Assembly: GCA_029212965.1 (NCBI GenBank)
Contig: JARGOV010000017.1
Coordinates: forward strand, 2,193-51,552
DNA: 49,360 nucleotides
From: Porticoccaceae bacterium
GTDB taxonomy: Bacteria > Pseudomonadota > Gammaproteobacteria > Pseudomonadales > Porticoccaceae
Direction of reading: 5' to 3'
This document shows, in pieces, positions 44,653 through 49,360 of this stretch. How positions within the stretch are numbered: position 1 is the first letter of the stretch; the number at the start of each line of letters is the position of its first letter. The position numbers and the translations under genes were made by a program. The notes under the pieces were generated by a model. It did no database searches, was not told the origin of the DNA, and was given only the letters and a program-made list of their open reading frames with translations.

Positions 44653-45951
44653 ATGCCAACAACCGTACCCAAAAAAATTCTCTACGTCGAAAACGGCATT
44701 GGCTACGGTGGGGCTATCATTTGCTTGCGTCATCTGGTGAGAAACCTCGACCGCACCCGCTTTACCCCCATGGTTGTCACTGGACGTACCGGCCCACAGT
44801 ACCGTGAAATTGCCAACGAAGCCCAATGGCAACATATCGCTGACCGCCACCTCGACATCGTCACAGCCCAGCGAAAAACCAACGCTGCTACCTGGCTCGA
44901 CAAAATACCCGGTCTGCGTTTTATCACCAATCAAGTTCTCGCCCGTGCTGACGACTTGTTTAACTTCCTGCCCTTTTTCCTCCACTTACTGTGGACAGCC
45001 TGGCGTTTTAAAGCCGATCTAATACACGCCAATAACGAGCCCCTTTGCAACCGCGCTGCACTGCTGGTGGGTAAAATGCTAAAAATCCCCACTCTTTGTC
45101 ATGTTCGTGGCCAGCAAGATGGCACCCGCCTAATGCAGTGGGCCTATAGCCTGCCCAACCACTTTGCCCCCGTCTCGCACTGGGTTTCAAAAAGTATTCG
45201 AGACATGCTGAAAGTGCCCGAAGAAAAAATAACGGTTATTTATGATGGTCTCGAACTCGATGGACTCGACCCCAACATTAATGGCCAGGCCTTTCGCCAG
45301 CAATGCAACATAGGCGATGCTGATTTTGCCGTCGGACTTGTCGGGCTCCTCATACCCTGGAAGGGCCAAGAAATATTTATCGATGCCGCAAAACAATTAA
45401 AGGACCAAATCCCCCATTTAAAAATGCTCATCATTGGCGGCACGCCAGATGACTGCACCACCTATGAAGCCATGCTTAAACAGCGGGTGAACGCAGAAGG
45501 CTTAAGTACAACTATTATTTTTACCGGCCATGTCAGCGATATGCCCGCTGTATACAATGGTTTAGACGTAGTGGTATCAGCGTCAACCAGCCCCGAGCCA
45601 TTGGGCACCGTTGTTATAGAAAGCATGGCGCTGGGTCGCCCCTTAATAGGCCCCAACCACGGCGGAGCTGCCGAAATGATGCAACATCAAAGCACAGGGC
45701 TGCTTTTTGAACACGGCAATGCCACAGCCCTTGCCCAGCAAATACAGCAACTGCACCAACAACCTGAGCTAGCGCAAACACTGGGAGCCAATGCCCGCCG
45801 CCACGCCCTGGCCACCTTTGCCGTTGCAACACATGTTGAACACATGCAAAACCTGTACGCTCAGCTACTTGAAACTAAAGGCGATATCAAAAACCACCAA
45901 ACAAATGAGAATGATGTCGTCAAACCTCTTCACCAACGTGCTGACAAATAA
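44653..45951 (+). CDS. Glycosyltransferase family 4
   Basis: A 432-residue GT-B fold enzyme. The N-terminal GYGGAIICLRHL loop contacts the acceptor; the C-terminal domain has IPWKGQEIFIDA, IFTGHVSDMPAVYNGLDV, and EPLGTVVIESMALGRP, whose glutamates hold the nucleotide sugar. It starts 228 bp after the previous gene, in a stretch where I see no other gene or clear promoter. It precedes the exporter genes and probably extends or initiates the glycan. The sugar is unknown. Confidence 0.9.
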   Translation: MPTTVPKKILYVENGIGYGGAIICLRHLVRNLDRTRFTPMVVTGRTGPQYREIANEAQWQHIADRHLDIVTAQRKTNAATWLDKIPGLRFITNQVLARADDLFNFLPFFLHLLWTAWRFKADLIHANNEPLCNRAALLVGKMLKIPTLCHVRGQQDGTRLMQWAYSLPNHFAPVSHWVSKSIRDMLKVPEEKITVIYDGLELDGLDPNINGQAFRQQCNIGDADFAVGLVGLLIPWKGQEIFIDAAKQLKDQIPHLKMLIIGGTPDDCTTYEAMLKQRVNAEGLSTTIIFTGHVSDMPAVYNGLDVVVSASTSPEPLGTVVIESMALGRPLIGPNHGGAAEMMQHQSTGLLFEHGNATALAQQIQQLHQQPELAQTLGANARRHALATFAVATHVEHMQNLYAQLLETKGDIKNHQTNENDVVKPLHQRADK

Positions 45952-45994
45952 CCCAGGCTACAGCCAATAAATTCAAGGACGCGACGAAACAACG

Positions 45995-46813
45995 ATGATT
46001 AAAGTGTTTACCAGCCTCTACACCTATCGCGAACTTATCACAGCACTGGCGTGGAAAAACATCGTCGTACGCTACAAACAATCTTATCTTGGATTACTAC
46101 TCGCCATATTAAAACCCATAATGCTAATGGCCATATTCACTTTGGTGCGCAGCTTTATTGGCATTGAAACCGACGGCACACCCTACCCCATACTCACTTT
46201 TGCCGCCCTGCTACCCTGGATATTTTTTCAGGAATCTGCCTCTGAAGGCGTCAGCAGTGTGACCAGCAATACCGCCTTAATCAAAAAAATATACTTCCCC
46301 CGTGAGGTCTTCCCCATTACTGCCATGGTCACCAAGCTGGTCGAACTCGGCATCAGCTGCCTCATACTCGCAGGCTTAATGGTCTACTACCAAATGCTGC
46401 CAACCATATACGCACTGTGGGTGCCGCTAATTATTTTATACACCATGGTTATCGCCCTCACCATCAGTTTTTTTGGTGCCGCCATCAATGTTTATTACCG
46501 CGACATGTCGCAACTACTGCCGGTCGTGCTATCGCTACTTATGTACGCCTCACCCGTTATTTATCCACTGAGTTTGGTTCGACAAAAATTACTGGAAGAA
46601 CAAATAGCCGGTGACTGGTCAAACCACCTTTATACCCTTTACACCTTAAACCCGCTGGCGGGCATTATTGACAGCTTTCAACGTGTGTTACTCAAGGGCA
46701 CCGCGCCCGACTTTAACGCACTGCTACCCGGCTTTATGCTCATTGCCGTTTTGCTGCCCATTAGCTACCTGTTTTTTAAACGCGCCGAAAATTGGTTTGC
46801 AGATATCATATAA
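45995..46813 (+). CDS. Polysaccharide ABC exporter permease (Wzm-like)
   Basis: A 272-residue ABC-2 type permease with about six membrane helices. The N-terminus (YRELITALAWKNIVVRYKQSYLG) is the usual Wzm/KpsM start. It exports lipid-linked O-antigen or similar glycan across the inner membrane with the ATPase encoded 76 bp downstream. The gene arrangement therefore points to ABC-dependent, not Wzy-dependent, assembly. Confidence 0.9.
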   Translation: MIKVFTSLYTYRELITALAWKNIVVRYKQSYLGLLLAILKPIMLMAIFTLVRSFIGIETDGTPYPILTFAALLPWIFFQESASEGVSSVTSNTALIKKIYFPREVFPITAMVTKLVELGISCLILAGLMVYYQMLPTIYALWVPLIILYTMVIALTISFFGAAINVYYRDMSQLLPVVLSLLMYASPVIYPLSLVRQKLLEEQIAGDWSNHLYTLYTLNPLAGIIDSFQRVLLKGTAPDFNALLPGFMLIAVLLPISYLFFKRAENWFADII

Positions 46814-46889
46814 ATGCGCTCCTTGGCCGCGAGTACGCTAAAAAACACCAAATGCTCAGGTCACCACTGCATAACAAGTAGAAGAATTT

Positions 46890-48149
46890 ATGCCCATCAT
46901 TGAAGTCAAGCACCTCACCAAAGAATACGACCTTGGCACGATCACTAGCCTAAAGGACAATATTCGCCACACTCTGGCTAAATTACAGGGTAAAAGCACC
47001 TGGCAACGGGAGCGTTTTAAAGCCCTTGACGATGTCAACTTCAGCGTAGAAGAAGGTGAAGTGGTGGGCATTATTGGCCACAACGGCGCAGGCAAAAGCA
47101 CCTTGTTAAAGCATCTGGCCAACATCACCAAGCCCACCCGTGGGGAGGTGATAGTGCGCGGCAGCATTGCCCCCCTTATTGAGGTGGGTGCAGGCGTCAA
47201 CCCAGAGTTAACAGGACGAGAAAATATTTTCCTAAACGGGGCTATTCTTGGCATACCAAAAAAGGTCATACAAAGTAAGCTCGATGAGATTATCGACTTT
47301 TCAGAACTGGAACAATTTATCGACACCCCGGTAAAACGCTATAGCTCAGGTATGACTGTAAAACTGGGCTTCTCCATCGCGACCAGCATGGATGCCGATA
47401 TATTAATTATTGATGAGGTACTAGCAGTTGGAGACTTAGCATTCCAGCAGAAATGTATTGAACGAATGGAAGGTATGATTAAGAATCAAGGAAAAACCGT
47501 TTTAATCGTAGGGCATAATATCCGGCAATTGGAAAGACTCTGCTCGCGTATTATGCTCATGGATCACGGTAAAATATCGCTTGATGGTGATCCAAGAGAG
47601 GTCTGCGGTGTTTTTTTCAAGGAAGCACAGGATCGAACATATGCTAGGCATAAGCCTTCTGAAAGAGAAATAATCTCTCAACAGGATAGCGGAATAATCC
47701 AGATTAATAAAATAGAGCTACTTGATGATAATAAAGATACCCAAACTGGGACCGGACTACATGAGCCTCTTTCCGTACGTATAACTTTCACCTGCAACCA
47801 AAACATTGACAAACTTGAAGTTGTTGTTGGCTTCCATACATCTGATTTTGTTCATGTACTCTCAGTGAGTAACGCACTAGCTGATATACGCCCTACGATC
47901 AAGGCTGGAGTCCATCAAGTCGTTTGCCGTTTAAATGACATCCCTCTCAGACCTTTTTCATATAGTTTGAGGGTCGCATTCCTAGACCAATATAGGCAAA
48001 TGCTATGGTATGCGGACAACATAATGCCGGTCTCAATTACAGCAGGAAAATACGATATTACACGACTTCCCACCATAGGATTAATAGACGTTCCTGCAGA
48101 CTGGACTTTCCACGAGCAAGACGATAAGAACTATCATGAAAACACGTAA
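46890..48149 (+). CDS. Polysaccharide ABC exporter ATPase (Wzt-like) with carbohydrate-binding tail
   Basis: A 419-residue protein. The ATPase (1-245) has Walker A GHNGAGKS (63-70), signature YSSGM (151-155) and Walker B ILIIDE (171-176) with His209 as switch. The C-terminal 170 residues form the beta-rich Wzt_C-like domain that recognises the chain end before export. Base composition changes inside the gene: from about 47400 on it becomes clearly AT-richer, roughly from the Walker B region onward. The stop overlaps the next gene by 14 bp. Confidence 0.9.
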   Translation: MPIIEVKHLTKEYDLGTITSLKDNIRHTLAKLQGKSTWQRERFKALDDVNFSVEEGEVVGIIGHNGAGKSTLLKHLANITKPTRGEVIVRGSIAPLIEVGAGVNPELTGRENIFLNGAILGIPKKVIQSKLDEIIDFSELEQFIDTPVKRYSSGMTVKLGFSIATSMDADILIIDEVLAVGDLAFQQKCIERMEGMIKNQGKTVLIVGHNIRQLERLCSRIMLMDHGKISLDGDPREVCGVFFKEAQDRTYARHKPSEREIISQQDSGIIQINKIELLDDNKDTQTGTGLHEPLSVRITFTCNQNIDKLEVVVGFHTSDFVHVLSVSNALADIRPTIKAGVHQVVCRLNDIPLRPFSYSLRVAFLDQYRQMLWYADNIMPVSITAGKYDITRLPTIGLIDVPADWTFHEQDDKNYHENT

Positions 48150-48993
48150 ATTCATTAATAAAGTATGGCCAACAGAATTTGAGAAAGATTTAAAAAAATA
48201 TCGAAATGCTGAAAAAATTATTTATTTTTGGTCTAAAGGAAACAGCTCATCACCCGTCTACAATTTCGGTGATTTTTTATCATTAGTAGTTTCTGGAGAA
48301 ATAATAAACCGGTCGAAAACACGAATCAATTGCAAAAAAGAAAATTTTCTTTTTACAATTGGATCCATACTGCATTTTGCAAAAAATGAAAGTGTAATAT
48401 GGGGTTCTGGGATTAACGGGAAAGCACCAGATTGCGATTACAAGTTCAAAGAACTAGATGTACGAATGGTACGAGGTAAAATAACGGAAGAATTATTAAC
48501 GAGTAGAGGAATTAAAGTCGGTAATAGTACATACGGCGATCCTGCGCTTCTACTACCAACACTTTTTCCGAAGTTGAAATCGTCATCAAAAATAGGGAAG
48601 GCGATAGCAATTCCAAATTTAAATGAACTTGATATCTGCACCAAATTGGCACCAAAAAGTATTGACGTCATATCGCCTCTCCTACATTGGCGTTACATTT
48701 TGAAAGAAATTTTATCATGTGAGATAGTGCTAACATCGTCGTTACATGGACTCATTCTAGCGGAAGCATTTAACGTACCTGTCCGTCTATACAAACCATC
48801 AACTAGTGAAACGTTGTTAAAGTACAAAGATTACCTTTCTGGAACAGGCAGGGAAAATCAAATAGATATAGTTGCCCCCACATTTTATGAAGCATTTTCA
48901 ATCCATGACGGGGCAAGTTTCACACAGCCGCTTTTCGACCCTAAAGAAATGCTAAACACTTTTCCTTATGATATTTTAAACAATGAAAGATAG
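48136..48993 (+). CDS. Polysaccharide pyruvyltransferase family protein
   Basis: A 285-residue protein with the family pattern: NFGDFLSLVV near residue 43, GSILHF and VIWGSGING in the first Rossmann half, VRG and GDPALLLP after it, and TSSLHGLILAEAF in the second half. Such enzymes add pyruvate ketals to sugars using phosphoenolpyruvate, but some members have other acceptors. The coding sequence is AT-rich, unlike the genes before wzt. It overlaps the wzt gene by 14 bp, so it belongs to the operon. Confidence 0.83.
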   Translation: MKTRKFINKVWPTEFEKDLKKYRNAEKIIYFWSKGNSSSPVYNFGDFLSLVVSGEIINRSKTRINCKKENFLFTIGSILHFAKNESVIWGSGINGKAPDCDYKFKELDVRMVRGKITEELLTSRGIKVGNSTYGDPALLLPTLFPKLKSSSKIGKAIAIPNLNELDICTKLAPKSIDVISPLLHWRYILKEILSCEIVLTSSLHGLILAEAFNVPVRLYKPSTSETLLKYKDYLSGTGRENQIDIVAPTFYEAFSIHDGASFTQPLFDPKEMLNTFPYDILNNER

Positions 48994-49035
48994 AATTTCT
49001 TGCAGAAATAATTATAACAACGCGCATTATAAATC

Positions 49036-49360
49036 ATGAATATTGGAAGCTTCCCAGATCCAAAGAATCTAAAAAACCCATACCTAGACCTTTTTTATAA
49101 TGCTCTTAAGAAACATGAAATATATCTACATAACGGTTTAGAAATAAATGCGGCTTGGATTCTTGAAAATAAACAATTATTTCAAGGCATACACCTACAC
49201 TGGCCGGAAGATTTCTGGAGAAACTACCCTGCCGACCAAGCGGAAGTAAAAAACAAGCGAGAATTCATAAGGTTCATGCACAACAACATACCTTTTGCTT
49301 GGCGACTTACTAAATCTACACTTGGAAGAACAGACGAAACGAACTATAAACGGCCAAAAG
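49036..49360 (+). CDS. Glycosyltransferase, 3' end cut off by the window
   Basis: An open frame of 108 codons from the ATG at 49036 that runs off the window. It starts MNIGSFPDPKN and contains NPYLDLFYNALKKHEI and IHLHWPEDFW, the pattern of an N-terminal GT-B acceptor domain of polysaccharide glycosyltransferases. It is AT-rich like the preceding gene and follows it by 42 bp. The donor-binding half is outside the window, so the family cannot be fixed. Confidence 0.72.
   Translation, partial: MNIGSFPDPKNLKNPYLDLFYNALKKHEIYLHNGLEINAAWILENKQLFQGIHLHWPEDFWRNYPADQAEVKNKREFIRFMHNNIPFAWRLTKSTLGRTDETNYKRPK

Noticed and set aside
44455-44985. Open frame of 176 codons on the minus strand
   Set aside because: Half of it is antisense to the family 4 glycosyltransferase and the rest lies in a gap without a ribosome site; no domain is visible.
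1-49360. CRISPR arrays, tRNA or rRNA genes, transposases, phage genes
   Set aside because: I found no regularly spaced repeats, no cloverleaf-like sequence and no transposase or integrase reading frames, although a covariance-model search was not possible here.

Overview
The window looks like chromosomal DNA of a marine-type gammaproteobacterium. This rests on family content (NasS/NasT nitrate control, sigma-54 promoters, LLM-flavoprotein and CoA-ester catabolic genes, an rml rhamnose cluster with an ABC-type polysaccharide exporter) and on moderate GC with frequent GTG and TTG starts. A Cellvibrionales/Spongiibacteraceae-like host is a guess, not a demonstration. I see no rRNA, tRNA, CRISPR array, phage or insertion sequence.

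Layout. (1) 1-1.7 kb: the 3' part of a nitronate monooxygenase gene and a convergent secreted trypsin-like protease. (2) 2.0-4.4 kb: UDP-glucose dehydrogenase and a UDP-glucuronate epimerase-like gene, giving acidic sugar nucleotides. (3) 4.6-10.9 kb, minus strand: a catabolic operon-like block of LLM oxidoreductase, SDR, metallo-beta-lactamase-fold hydrolase, zinc alcohol dehydrogenase, DUF2889 protein, second MBL hydrolase and two dodecin-like proteins. (4) 11.1-19.1 kb, minus strand: a nitrate/nitrite uptake regulon of fused double ATPase, permease, periplasmic binding protein, the cytoplasmic sensor NasS, the ANTAR antiterminator NasT and an outer-membrane porin. (5) 19.6-23.5 kb: two tandem SDR paralogues facing an LLM flavoprotein and an alpha/beta hydrolase. 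(6) 24.0-32.7 kb: an RND efflux pair, an enoyl-CoA hydratase, an NSS transporter, an unknown lipoprotein and a CaiB/BaiF CoA-transferase. (7) 32.7-49.4 kb: a cell-surface polysaccharide locus with galE, rmlB-rmlD-rmlA-rmlC, an asparagine-synthase-like amidotransferase without its glutaminase cysteine, a triple-VanZ membrane protein, a PaaK-like adenylating enzyme, glycosyltransferases, Wzm/Wzt-type exporter, a pyruvyltransferase and a truncated glycosyltransferase at the window edge.

How it works together. The most informative part is the nitrate block. Both the nrtA-like gene and the separate porin gene are preceded by the same three-part control region: a sigma-54 type -24/-12 element (TGGCATG, four bases, TTGTA in both), a short hairpin with an A1/G4 hexanucleotide loop, and an intrinsic terminator whose 5' arm overlaps that hairpin. 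This is what is expected for ANTAR (NasT) transcription antitermination, and it places an otherwise unassigned porin in the nitrate regulon. The flanking LLM/SDR/hydrolase genes read as pathways that oxidise and open a cyclic or carbonyl-bearing substrate and pass acyl-CoA products on; the substrate cannot be told from sequence alone. The polysaccharide locus shows a visible drop in GC starting inside the wzt-like ATPase gene and continuing to the window end, consistent with exchange of a strain-variable glycan segment.
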